From the NCBI GenBank assembly GCA_029561735.1, contig JAKQWZ010000004.1:1-47837 (forward strand): a stretch of 47,837 nucleotides of DNA, read 5' to 3'. A model generated the notes under the pieces. That model saw only the letters and a program-made list of their open reading frames with translations. It was not told the origin of the DNA and ran no database searches. How positions within the stretch are numbered: the first letter of the stretch is position 1; the number at the start of each line of letters is the position of its first letter. Origin of the DNA: Candidatus Omnitrophota bacterium (GTDB taxonomy: Bacteria > Omnitrophota > Gorgyraeia > Gygaellales > Profunditerraquicolaceae). A program made the position numbers and the translations under genes. Positions 39,051 through 47,837 of the stretch are shown one piece after another.

Positions 39051-40907
39051 ATGTTGGGAAGGATCAGCTCACCAAAAGAATTAAAAAAACTAAGCCTTGA
39101 TCAGCTGCGCATGGTTGCCGAGGATATCCGCAGCAGGATGGTGGGGGTTGTTTCTTCTACCGGGGGGCATCTGGCTTCCAGCCTTGGAGCGGTAGAATTG
39201 ACCATAGCCCTGCATTACTGCCTGGATACGCCTAAAGACAAGATTGTCTGGGATGTAGGGCATCAGGCTTACGCGCACAAAATTCTTACCGGCAGGAACG
39301 ATAAATTTGATACCTTGCGCCAATATAACGGTCTAAGCGGATTTCCCTCCAGGACAGAATCGGAATATGATCCGTTTACCAGCGGGCATAGTTCTAACGC
39401 CGTCTCTCTTGCCCTTGGGCTGGCAAGCGCCAGAGATACACGCAACAGCGAAAATAAATTTAAAGTAGTAGCAGTTATCGGCGACGGTTCTTTAAGCGGA
39501 GGATTATGCTTTGAGGGGCTAAACAACGCCGGCCACTTGAAAAAAGACATACTGGTAGTTTTAAATACCAATGAATTGAGCATAGCGCCTAATGTCGGGG
39601 CTTTAAGCACTTACCTAAACAAGCTTATCTCATTACCTATATATAACCGTTTTAAGCAGCAGTTGGAAACATTTATGGCTACGCGCGTGCCCCGCGGAAG
39701 CCGGATATTGAAAATAGCGGACAAATTTGAAGAAGGGATAAAAGCGATGTTTGTCCCGGGCATGCTTTTTGAAGAGCTCGGTTTTCGTTATTTCGGCCCG
39801 TTTGACGGCCATGACCTGAATCGCCTGATTCCGGCTCTGAAAAATATCCTGGAGATTAAAGGCCCTCGCATATTGCATGTGGTTACCAAAAAAGGAAAAG
39901 GATACCCGCCGGCTGAAATTGATCCGGTGCGTTTCCACGGCACCGGTCCGTTTGATGAGGCAACCGGCGCTGCAAAAAAGCCGCAGAGCAGGGACCTGCT
40001 TTCGTATACTTCGGTTTTTAGCCGCAAGATAGTTGAATTGGCAGAACAAGATGAAAGGATAGTCGCAATTACTGCTGCTATGCCGGAAGGCACCGGATTA
40101 GACAAGTTTCGTGATCGTTTTCCTAACCGGTTTTTTGACGTCGGCATTGCCGAAGGGCATGGGGTAAGTTTTGCCGCAGGGCTGGCTTGCGGCGGGCTTA
40201 AGCCGGTAGTAGCGGTATATTCTACGTTTTTACAGCGGGCTTTTGACCAGCTTATTGAGGATGCGGCCTTACAGGGTTCGGCAGTAGTATTTTGCGTTGA
40301 CCGTTCAGGGATTGTCGGCGAAGACGGCATGACGCATCAGGGGATATTTGATATTGCATATTTACGAAGCGTTCCGAATATGACTGTAATGGCGCCTAAA
40401 GATGCAAAAGAGCTGGAGATGATGTTGGAATTCGCGTTTAATTCAAATTCCTTGGTTGCCCTCAGGTATCCTAGGGCTGATTCACCTGAAATTGTTTTGC
40501 CGGTTGAAAAGATCGTAAAAGCAAAACCGCAGATAATCTGCGAGGGCCCTGATTTTATGGTTATTGCTTTGGGGAGCATGGTGGCGCCGGCTTTTGAGGC
40601 AATCGGATTATTGCGTAAAAACGGATTGTCCGGCACGCTTTTGAACGCGCGTTTTGCAAAACCGCTTGATGCGGATTTATTAAAGGCGTTGTCAGCTAAA
40701 CACAAATATATTTTTACAATTGAAGAGGGTATTATAGAGGGCGGTTTTGGCGCAGCTGTTTTTGAGGCAGCGCAGATAGCGCCGTACAGGATCGGCTTGC
40801 CTTGCGACTTTATTCCTCATGGAAAAAGAGGTATAATATTAGAAAAATACGGGTTGACCTGCGAAAAAATAGCCGAAAAGATTAAATCAATAGTATGCCA
40901 AAAATAA
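39051..40907 (+). CDS. dxs: 1-deoxy-D-xylulose-5-phosphate synthase
   Basis: GGHLASSLGAVELTIALHYCLDTPKDKIVWDVGHQAYAHKILTGR, GDGSLSGGLCFEGLNNAG, DRSGIVGEDGMTHQGIFDIAYLR. Confidence 0.97.
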   Translation: MLGRISSPKELKKLSLDQLRMVAEDIRSRMVGVVSSTGGHLASSLGAVELTIALHYCLDTPKDKIVWDVGHQAYAHKILTGRNDKFDTLRQYNGLSGFPSRTESEYDPFTSGHSSNAVSLALGLASARDTRNSENKFKVVAVIGDGSLSGGLCFEGLNNAGHLKKDILVVLNTNELSIAPNVGALSTYLNKLISLPIYNRFKQQLETFMATRVPRGSRILKIADKFEEGIKAMFVPGMLFEELGFRYFGPFDGHDLNRLIPALKNILEIKGPRILHVVTKKGKGYPPAEIDPVRFHGTGPFDEATGAAKKPQSRDLLSYTSVFSRKIVELAEQDERIVAITAAMPEGTGLDKFRDRFPNRFFDVGIAEGHGVSFAAGLACGGLKPVVAVYSTFLQRAFDQLIEDAALQGSAVVFCVDRSGIVGEDGMTHQGIFDIAYLRSVPNMTVMAPKDAKELEMMLEFAFNSNSLVALRYPRADSPEIVLPVEKIVKAKPQIICEGPDFMVIALGSMVAPAFEAIGLLRKNGLSGTLLNARFAKPLDADLLKALSAKHKYIFTIEEGIIEGGFGAAVFEAAQIAPYRIGLPCDFIPHGKRGIILEKYGLTCEKIAEKIKSIVCQK

Positions 40908-41098
40908 AAATAGACCGGGAAAAATGCAAAGGCTGCCTTTTGTGCGTTAGTTTCTGCCCTAAGTCAAGCTTGGTTGTAGGCGATAAACTCAATCGTAAAG
41001 GCATTAAACCGGTCAAGCTAAAAGATGGCTCAGAATGCGCCGGGTGCAGTATGTGTGCGGTAATTTGCCCTGAATGCTGTATTGAAATTTATAAATAA
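40895..41098 (+). CDS. 4Fe-4S ferredoxin subunit of a 2-oxoacid:ferredoxin oxidoreductase (delta/KorD-like)
   Basis: Two Cys clusters CKGCLLCVSFCP and CAGCSMCAVICPEC; overlaps the dxs end and precedes korA. Confidence 0.9.
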   Translation: MPKIKIDREKCKGCLLCVSFCPKSSLVVGDKLNRKGIKPVKLKDGSECAGCSMCAVICPECCIEIYK

Positions 41099-41099
41099 A

Positions 41100-42170
41100 A
41101 TGGTAAACCCAAAACCAAAAAAAATCCTGCTTAGCGGTAATGAAGCTATAGCCGAAGGCGCGATACAGGCTGGTTGTCAATTTTATGCCGGCTATCCGAT
41201 CACGCCGCAGAATGAGCTGACCGCATATATGGCTAAACACATGCCGGAAAATAACCGGATTTTTATTCAGTCAGAATCCGAGACCGCAGCGATCAATATG
41301 GTCTATGGGGCATCAGCTGCAGGCGCAAGGGCAATGACATCTTCTTCCAGCCCGGGCATCAGCTTAAAACAAGAAGGTATATCATATTTGGCCGGGGCAG
41401 AACTGCCGGCAGTGATAGTTAATATTATGCGCGCCGGTCCGGGATTGGGGAACATCTGGCCGTCACAGGCGGATTATTTTCAGGCTACGCGCGGCGGCGG
41501 GCATGGCGATTACCGCTGTATAGTGCTTGCTCCTTCGTCAGTCCAGGAAGCCTACGGGCAGATGTTTAAGGCTTTTGAACTTGCGGATAAATACCGTAAT
41601 CCGGTGATGATATTAGGCGACGGTCTTTTAGGGCAGATGATGGAGCCGGTGGAAATTGTGAAGGCAGAAGGATTGGATGCCAAGTATGATAAGCCTTGGG
41701 CAGTGACGGGTTGCAAGGGAAGAGAAAGAAACATTACCAAATCTTTCCATATGAACGAAGGAGACCTTGAAAAGGCAAATTTGATTTTACAGAAAAAATA
41801 TGCCGGTATTCAGAAAAAAGAGCAGGATTGGGAAGAGTTTCTTATTAAGGATGCCAAAATAGTTATTGTAGCGTATGGCTCTATGGCCCGTATAGCCAAA
41901 GGGTTAGTCAGAAAATTGCGCCAAGGAGGAATGCGTATCGGGTTAATCCGCCCCGTTACATTATGGCCGTTTCCGGTTAAAGCATTTGCAAACCGTAAGC
42001 CGAAGGTTTCTAACCGTAAATTTCTGGTTGTAGAGATGTCTTACGGGCAGATGGTGGAAGATGTGCGGTTATCTCTGGAGGGCAGCTCAAAAGTAGAATT
42101 TTTAGGCCGTTCCGGAGGAGGGGTCCTGACCCAGGCCCAGATACTTAGAAAAATTAAGGCATTATTATGA
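41100..42170 (+). CDS. 2-oxoacid:acceptor oxidoreductase subunit alpha
   Basis: GNEAIAEGAIQAGCQFYAGYPITPQNEL, ESETAAINMVYGASAAGARAMTSSSSPGISL. Confidence 0.93.
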   Translation: MVNPKPKKILLSGNEAIAEGAIQAGCQFYAGYPITPQNELTAYMAKHMPENNRIFIQSESETAAINMVYGASAAGARAMTSSSSPGISLKQEGISYLAGAELPAVIVNIMRAGPGLGNIWPSQADYFQATRGGGHGDYRCIVLAPSSVQEAYGQMFKAFELADKYRNPVMILGDGLLGQMMEPVEIVKAEGLDAKYDKPWAVTGCKGRERNITKSFHMNEGDLEKANLILQKKYAGIQKKEQDWEEFLIKDAKIVIVAYGSMARIAKGLVRKLRQGGMRIGLIRPVTLWPFPVKAFANRKPKVSNRKFLVVEMSYGQMVEDVRLSLEGSSKVEFLGRSGGGVLTQAQILRKIKALL

Positions 42171-42898
42171 GCGATGTAATATACAGCCGTCCTAAATCTT
42201 TAAATAACATTTCCACGCACTATTGCCCGGGATGCGGCCACGGAATTGCGCACCGGCTGATCGCCGAGGTAGTTGACGAGCTGAATATCCGGGAGAGCGT
42301 TATCGGTGTAACGCCCATAGGCTGCGCTGTTATTGCTTATGACTATTGGAATTTTGATTGTTCGGAAGCTGCGCATGGCCGGGCTTTGGCTGTTGCGACT
42401 GCGATAAAAAGAGTACGGCCGCAAAATATTGTTTTTACTTATCAAGGAGACGGTGACCTGGCAGCTATCGGGACCAATGAAACTATCCACGCGGCAAATA
42501 GAGGCGAGAATCTGACCTGTATCTTTATCAATAATGCGGTATACGGCATGACCGGCGGCCAGATGGCCCCCACAACTCTTTTAGGGCAGAAAACAGCCAC
42601 AACAATTACAGGGCGGGACCAGAAATTGCACGGCTATCCTTTAAAAATATCCGAAATGCTGGCGCTTTTGCCCGGAGTAAAATATATTGAAAGGGTGGCA
42701 ATGGATTCTCCGCAGGGAATCCTTAAAGCTAAAAAGGCCATCCGCCTGGCTTTTGAAAACCAGATCAATAACGCCGGTTTTTCTCTGGTAGAACTGTTAT
42801 CGCCCTGCCCGACTTACTGGGGTGTTTCGCCCAAAGAAGCCTTGCGTTGGATCAAAGAAGAAATGACCAAAGTATTCCCTCCGGGGAGGATCAAATGA
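42167..42898 (+). CDS. 2-oxoacid:acceptor oxidoreductase subunit beta (TPP-binding)
   Basis: HYCPGCGHGIAHRL, TYQGDGDLAAIGTNETIHAANRGENLTCIFINNAVYGMTGGQMAPTT. Confidence 0.94.
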   Translation: MSDVIYSRPKSLNNISTHYCPGCGHGIAHRLIAEVVDELNIRESVIGVTPIGCAVIAYDYWNFDCSEAAHGRALAVATAIKRVRPQNIVFTYQGDGDLAAIGTNETIHAANRGENLTCIFINNAVYGMTGGQMAPTTLLGQKTATTITGRDQKLHGYPLKISEMLALLPGVKYIERVAMDSPQGILKAKKAIRLAFENQINNAGFSLVELLSPCPTYWGVSPKEALRWIKEEMTKVFPPGRIK

Positions 42899-43431
42899 CA
42901 GAACGGGTATTTATTGCCGGGGCCGGAGGGCAGGGGGTAATGCTTTTGGGCAAGGTCTTGGCAACTGCGGCTATGAAGCAGGGCAAATCTGTTACTTGGC
43001 TGCCTGCTTACGGCGCAGAGGTCCGCGGGGGGACTGCTAATTGCATGGTCATAATTTCCGATGAAGAAATCGGCTCTCCTTATATAGAAGAGGCAGACAG
43101 TATGATAATCCTTAATCAGCCTTCTTTAGACAAGTTCTCCGGGATATTAAAAAATAAAGGCCTCATGGTATTAAACAGCACTCTTGCCCATAGCGATAAA
43201 ATTAATTCAGCCGGTACATTGCAATTCCCCTTTACTGATCTGGCAGTAGAACAGGGCAATATAAAGATCGCGAATATGATTGCGCTTGGGGCATATCTGG
43301 CAAAAAATAAAGTTGTATCAACAGACAGCATTGTAGAGACTATGAAAGAAATGGCCGCAGGCAGGCCCGAATTACTGGAAATAAATAAAAAGGCTTTATT
43401 CAAAGGAGTGCAATTAGCCGATGGCAAATGA
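42895..43431 (+). CDS. 2-oxoacid:acceptor oxidoreductase subunit gamma
   Basis: FIAGAGGQGVMLLGKVLATAAM, WLPAYGAEVRGGTANCMVIIS; ATG 42895. Confidence 0.93.
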   Translation: MTERVFIAGAGGQGVMLLGKVLATAAMKQGKSVTWLPAYGAEVRGGTANCMVIISDEEIGSPYIEEADSMIILNQPSLDKFSGILKNKGLMVLNSTLAHSDKINSAGTLQFPFTDLAVEQGNIKIANMIALGAYLAKNKVVSTDSIVETMKEMAAGRPELLEINKKALFKGVQLADGK

Positions 43432-44737
43432 TTCCGTAAGAGTGCGCTTTGCCCCGTCGCCAACGGGTTTCCTGCATATCGGAGGCGGCCGGACAGCTCT
43501 TTTTAACTGGCTTTATGCCCGCTCAAAAGGAGGAAAATTTATTTTAAGGATCGAGGATACCGATGCCCTGCGTTCAAAGCAGGAGTTTGTTGACGAGATC
43601 CTGGACAGCCTGAAATGGCTGAAATTTGACTGGGATGAAATATATTATCAGAGCCAGAGGTTTCCGGTATACCGCCAACAGGCCGAAAAATTACTAAACA
43701 GCGGTAAGGCCTATATTGAAAAGACCGAAGGCAAAGGCGAAGCAATTATTTACAAGGTGAATCCGCAGGAAGTTACGGTCAATGATTTGATCCGCGGCGA
43801 AATAAAATTTGATACCTCGGTAATAAAAGATCAGGTATTGATCAAGTCAGACGGCACCCCGACCTATAACTTTGCCTGCGTAGTTGACGACGCGCTGATG
43901 AATATCACTGATGTGATCAGGGGCGACGACCATATCTCTAATACCCCGAAACAGGTTTTAATTTATAACGCCCTGGATTTCAGGGTCCCGAATTTCGCCC
44001 ACCTCCCTTTGATTATGGGCACGGAAGGCGGTAGGCTTTCTAAGAGGACCGGAGCTACGGCAATCAGCGATTACCGGAAAATGGGTTATTTACCCGAGGC
44101 GCTGGTTAATTATCTGCTGCTTCTTTCCTGGTCGCCGGGCGAAGACAAAGAAGTAATTGATATCAGCGAAGCCATCAGGCTGTTCAAGATTACAGACGTA
44201 AATAAGACATCGGCTACTTTTGACATGAAGAAGCTTGACTGGATGAATAACCAGTATCTTAAGAATGAGCCTACGGAAAAGCTGGCACAACAACTCGTGG
44301 GGATTTTAGCTGAAAAAGGTCTTATTAATAAAGAAAAATATGATAAAGAATATCTGGCGAATATAGTAAAGCTATTTCAGGGAAGGCTTTCAAAAGTTAA
44401 TGATTTTGCGGACTGGGCGGATTTCTTTTTCCTGGAAGAGATCATTCCGGACCCGGCTGCCCGGGCAAAACATCTTAACCGGGATTTATCAAAAGAGTTT
44501 AAATTATTTAGCGAACGGCTGGATAAGCTTGAAAAATTTGATATTGCTACTATTGAAGAAGCATTTCGTAAGCTGGTTGCCGAATTAGGTATAGAGGCTA
44601 AAACCCTTATCCATCCTGTCCGGGTTGCTCTAACAGGAAAAACTATCGGCCCGGGATTATTTGAGGTAATATATTATCTGGGTAAAGACAGGGCTAAAAA
44701 AAGATTATTGAAATGGGCGAAACAGGAGGGGGTATGA
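43421..44737 (+). CDS. gltX: Glutamyl-tRNA synthetase
   Basis: VRFAPSPTGFLHIGGGRTALFNWLYARSKGGKFILRIEDTD, RLSKRTGATAI. Confidence 0.95.
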   Translation: MANDSVRVRFAPSPTGFLHIGGGRTALFNWLYARSKGGKFILRIEDTDALRSKQEFVDEILDSLKWLKFDWDEIYYQSQRFPVYRQQAEKLLNSGKAYIEKTEGKGEAIIYKVNPQEVTVNDLIRGEIKFDTSVIKDQVLIKSDGTPTYNFACVVDDALMNITDVIRGDDHISNTPKQVLIYNALDFRVPNFAHLPLIMGTEGGRLSKRTGATAISDYRKMGYLPEALVNYLLLLSWSPGEDKEVIDISEAIRLFKITDVNKTSATFDMKKLDWMNNQYLKNEPTEKLAQQLVGILAEKGLINKEKYDKEYLANIVKLFQGRLSKVNDFADWADFFFLEEIIPDPAARAKHLNRDLSKEFKLFSERLDKLEKFDIATIEEAFRKLVAELGIEAKTLIHPVRVALTGKTIGPGLFEVIYYLGKDRAKKRLLKWAKQEGV

Positions 44738-44898
44738 AAAATAAAATGATTCTTGTAGCAGCATTGTTCTGTATTGCTTTAGCTTTTGGATGCCAGAGCA
44801 CTAAGTGCAACCCTGATTGCGCTGATAAAAAGCCTATTGAGAACCCCTGGGATGCGCTTATGGCAGCGGATGGATGGGTGCAAAAAACTTTGTGGTAA
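44734..44898 (+). CDS. Small predicted lipoprotein
   Basis: MKNKMILVAALFCIALAFGCQSTKCNPDC, lipobox-like LAFGC; ATGA overlap with the gltX stop. Confidence 0.65.
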   Translation: MKNKMILVAALFCIALAFGCQSTKCNPDCADKKPIENPWDALMAADGWVQKTLW

Positions 44899-45059
44899 AT
44901 TATAATAATTTTATTGTTAACGCCCCAAACCTGATTACGTAACTCGCTGTAAGACATAGCTTTACGTTCCAATAAGAAAGCACTTTCAATTTGACTGTAT
45001 TATTTGCTTGCTTTCTGTATTTCTATGTGTTAAACTTTCTGCGGTCAGGGGAAAAATTT

Positions 45060-45107
45060 AATCTTACATTCCCGGAATTGGAGGGCAAGGGGTGTAAGAT
45101 TTTTTTA
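45060..45107 (+). terminator. Stem-loop plus U-tract (terminator or attenuator) in the leader of the beta-sandwich protein gene
   Basis: AATCTTACA ... TGTAAGATT followed by TTTTT; 9-bp stem. Confidence 0.6.
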
Positions 45108-45146
45108 TAGATAGATAGGATTAAACAATTATCAGGAGGAATTACA

Positions 45147-46235
45147 ATGAAAAAGGCATATTTATTCTTACTTTGTGCAGCAATCAGCTTAGGGCTTGTT
45201 ACACAAGCATACGCCGCAACCAATCTTTTAAGGAATTCTAGTTTTGAAACTGTGGATGCGGTTGGTAATTTTGCAGGTTGGCAGAAGGTAAATGGAGATG
45301 GTGAATTTGTGTTTGCGGATACAGAAGTCCGCTACGCCGGGACAAAAAGCGTTAAAGTGGCTATTATAGAGATGCCGGGCGGCACAATTGATTATTATAA
45401 CAATCTGGTGCAGACCGTTAATTATCCTGCCGGTGTTCCTTTGAACGCCCGCGTTTACATTAAGCCGGGTTTTAATCCTATGTCTAATGCCCGCGCAGGT
45501 ATGATTGTAACGTTTTTAGATGGCCAGGGAAGAGAAATCCCTAACAGTAAGGTTGAGGTTAAGACTGGAGGTACATCAAATTGGAGGGCTTTAAGGGCCA
45601 GTATTCCATTAACTCCGGCAGGTACCGCAAAGGTCAGCTTTACCCTTTATGTCTGGGCAGCCAGAGCTGATGCTTTAAGCGTAGGCGGGGCAGCTAATTT
45701 TGATGCTGCGTATCTTGCTCAGGAGTATAAGCCTGTACCGCTTAACGCAAAGCTTTTAAACGGCGGTTTTGAAAACGGGGTTATTGATTGGGTTGAGGCG
45801 GATTATCCGTCTAAGGCCAGCAATACAGTTGTCAGGTTCGGCCTGTTATCTATGCAAAAAAAGATCGCCAGATTAACAAATGCCACAGGCCAGTTAATTG
45901 ATTTTTACAGTAGCTCTTATCAGGATGTAGCCTGCACGAGCGGTAAAAAGGTAGTGGCCTCCACAGTAGTAAAAACAGAATTTCTAAAACCTAATACCGT
46001 TGCTACGCTTAGGGTGTATTGTTATAATGCCAGCGGCACTATTTTGCGCCGCGATTCCAAGTATGTGTATAATACGACTGATTGGAAGAGGCTGACAATT
46101 ACTATCCCGAGCACCCCTGCTGGTACGGCAAGGCTGCGTTATGTGCTTTATGTATGGGGTAAGCCCGGGCAGGACGCAGGAAAGTCTGCTTACTTTGACG
46201 GTAGTACTTTAACTATTACAACGCCTGCTTCGTAA
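45147..46235 (+). CDS. Secreted protein with two tandem carbohydrate-binding-like beta-sandwich domains
   Basis: Signal peptide MKKAYLFLLCAAISLGLVTQAYA; paired NSSFE/NGGFE starts and paired W(R/K)xLxxxIPxTPAGTAxxxxxLYVW. Confidence 0.7.
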   Translation: MKKAYLFLLCAAISLGLVTQAYAATNLLRNSSFETVDAVGNFAGWQKVNGDGEFVFADTEVRYAGTKSVKVAIIEMPGGTIDYYNNLVQTVNYPAGVPLNARVYIKPGFNPMSNARAGMIVTFLDGQGREIPNSKVEVKTGGTSNWRALRASIPLTPAGTAKVSFTLYVWAARADALSVGGAANFDAAYLAQEYKPVPLNAKLLNGGFENGVIDWVEADYPSKASNTVVRFGLLSMQKKIARLTNATGQLIDFYSSSYQDVACTSGKKVVASTVVKTEFLKPNTVATLRVYCYNASGTILRRDSKYVYNTTDWKRLTITIPSTPAGTARLRYVLYVWGKPGQDAGKSAYFDGSTLTITTPAS

Positions 46236-46258
46236 GACAATTTTATTATAAAGACAAT

Positions 46259-46292
46259 AAGCCCCGCCTTAAACAGGCGGGGCTTCTTTTTT
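46259..46292 (+). terminator. Rho-independent terminator
   Basis: AAGCCCCGCC-ttaaaca-GGCGGGGCTT-CTTTTTT. Confidence 0.92.
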
Positions 46293-46358
46293 AGAATTGA
46301 CACGGTCTTAAGCCCGTAGTATTATTAACTTGCCTTTAATTCGCTTATAAATTTAACT

Positions 46359-46430
46359 TGCCCTGTCGTCTAATTGGTAGGACTTCAGACTCTGGATCTG
46401 ACTATCTTGGTTCGACTCCAAGCGGGGCAG
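46359..46430 (+). tRNA. tRNA-Gln (anticodon CUG)
   Basis: TGCCCTG/CGGGGCA acceptor, TCAGA-CTCTGGA-TCTGA arm, GGTTCGACT T-loop. Confidence 0.9.
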
Positions 46431-46457
46431 CTTTTGTTTTAACTATTAAAAGGAGTT

Positions 46458-47153
46458 ATGGATTTCGTAGTAAGTATTATTCAGATGATCCTGCACATGG
46501 ATAAGTATCTGACGATAATTATCCATAATATCGGCAATTGGGTATATCTGTTACTTTTTGGCATAATATTTTGCGAAACAGGCCTGGTTATAACCCCGTT
46601 TTTGCCGGGGGACTCGCTGCTTTTTGCTGTTGGCGCGCTGGCTGCTATAAAGGCTTTTAACTTGGCCGGGTTGTTTATTGTCCTGACAAGCGCGGCTATT
46701 ATCGGAGATAGCGTTAATTATGCTATCGGAAAAAGTTTCGGAGAACTGCTTTTATCCAAAGGCGACCGCTGGTTTTTTAAGAGAAAACACGTTGAGCGCA
46801 CACATAAATTCTATGAAAAACACGGCGGAAAAACTATTATTTTAGCCAGATTTATTCCGATTATACGCACTTTCGCTCCGTTTGTCGCCGGGATAGGCAG
46901 GATGAGTTACTTAAAGTTTTTTATCTATAACGTCAGCGGGGCTGTTCTTTGGGTTCTGGTCTTTGTCTTAGGAGGATATTTTTTCGGCAATATACCGGTG
47001 GTTAAAAACAATTTTTCTCTTGTTATACTGGTAATAATGGCATTTTCGCTTTTACCGGTGGTTTTTGAAATCTGCAGGCATAAATTGCTGGATAATAAAT
47101 TAAAAGCCGAATCTAAAATTATCAGCCGGAAGTTACCCGAAGAACCGGCTTAA
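46458..47153 (+). CDS. DedA family membrane protein
   Basis: FCETGLVITPFLPGDSLLFAVGALAA, FYEKHGGKTIILARFIPIIRTFAPFVAGIGRMSYLKF. Confidence 0.93.
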   Translation: MDFVVSIIQMILHMDKYLTIIIHNIGNWVYLLLFGIIFCETGLVITPFLPGDSLLFAVGALAAIKAFNLAGLFIVLTSAAIIGDSVNYAIGKSFGELLLSKGDRWFFKRKHVERTHKFYEKHGGKTIILARFIPIIRTFAPFVAGIGRMSYLKFFIYNVSGAVLWVLVFVLGGYFFGNIPVVKNNFSLVILVIMAFSLLPVVFEICRHKLLDNKLKAESKIISRKLPEEPA

Positions 47154-47219
47154 TATACAGCCCTGTCCAGATCCCCCGCATTAATACACCGTCAGCTACT
47201 TCGCTGAGAAAGTATAATT

Positions 47220-47837
47220 ATGATAAATTTTAACCTGTTATTCGATCCGCTTTCTTTATTTTTTGTCTTTGTTATCTGCCTGATATCTGTGCCTTCGGCG
47301 ATATATTCCATAGGGTATTTAAAAGGGCATTATCAGGGCCAAAGAATAACATTGGCCTGGCTCCTGTTGATTATCTTTGCCCTCTCAATGATCTTTGTGG
47401 TTACGGCAGGAAACCTGATGTTTTTCCTGATAGCCTGGGAGATTATGTCTTTAGCCTCGTATTTTCTGGTAACTTTTGATACAAAACATGAAAAGTCCGC
47501 CACAGCCGGAGCAGTCTATATTATAATGACGCATGCCGGAACCGCGTTTCTGATCGCAGCATTTCTTCTCATGTATCGTTATGCTCATTCGTTTGACCTC
47601 TTGGCGATAAGGCAGGCCTGCCTGTCTATGCCGCAGCAGGATAAGAATATATTATTTTGTCTGCTTTTGGTTGGCTTCGGTACCAAAGCCGGAATAGTCC
47701 CTTTGCATATCTGGCTGCCCTATGCCCACCCTCAGGCCCCGAGCCATATTTCCAGTATTATGTCCGGAGTCATGATTAAGACGGCTATTTACGGGATCAT
47801 CCGGTTTATGATATTTACTATCGGCGTGAATTCTTCT
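47220..47837 (+). CDS. HyfB/NuoL-like proton-translocating antiporter subunit (partial, runs off the right edge)
   Basis: Manual translation from ATG 47220: MINFNLLFDPLSLFFVFVICLISVPSAIYSIGYLKGHY...GFGTKAGIVPLHIWLPYAHPQAPSHISSIMSGVMIKTAIYGIIRF; not in the track. Confidence 0.88.
   Translation, partial: MINFNLLFDPLSLFFVFVICLISVPSAIYSIGYLKGHYQGQRITLAWLLLIIFALSMIFVVTAGNLMFFLIAWEIMSLASYFLVTFDTKHEKSATAGAVYIIMTHAGTAFLIAAFLLMYRYAHSFDLLAIRQACLSMPQQDKNILFCLLLVGFGTKAGIVPLHIWLPYAHPQAPSHISSIMSGVMIKTAIYGIIRFMIFTIGVNSS

Overview
This window reads as a bacterial chromosome section built around the replication origin. Gene polarity switches at about 16.7-17.0 kb. To the left, on the minus strand: giant secreted ORF, rsmI, glmS, tRNA-Glu, gyrA, gyrB, a DciA/DUF721-like gene, dnaN and dnaA. 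To the right, on the plus strand: rpmH, yidD, yidC, jag-N, parA, parB, ndk, yicC, gmk, rpoZ, coaC, a tRNA cluster, thrS, infC, rpmI, rplT, pheS, pheT, a 6S RNA candidate, rarA, a metV-like gene, an iscU/nifU-like gene, a 5-FTHF cyclo-ligase, rny, ymdB, a GH-like gene, xseA, xseB, dxs, a 2-oxoacid:ferredoxin oxidoreductase operon, gltX, a lipoprotein, a tandem beta-sandwich protein, tRNA-Gln, a DedA protein and a partial HyfB/NuoL-like gene. The gene set and the style of the giant protein suggest a PVC/Omnitrophota-like organism; that is inference. The most unusual items are: (1) a reading frame open for at least 2009 codons (6029 down to the left edge), absent from the ORF track, with a signal peptide, a HEIGH metallopeptidase motif, a duplicated 24-aa linker and two in-frame palindromic inserts; (2) a 6S RNA-like structure directly upstream of rarA; (3) infC with an apparent ATA/ATC start; (4) an oriC-like dnaA/rpmH spacer with DnaA boxes next to the dnaA -10 element; (5) no rnpA between rpmH and yidD; (6) a tRNA cluster containing GACAA-loop hairpins and a broken tRNA 5' fragment. 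All calls come from reading the sequence; no database searches were run.
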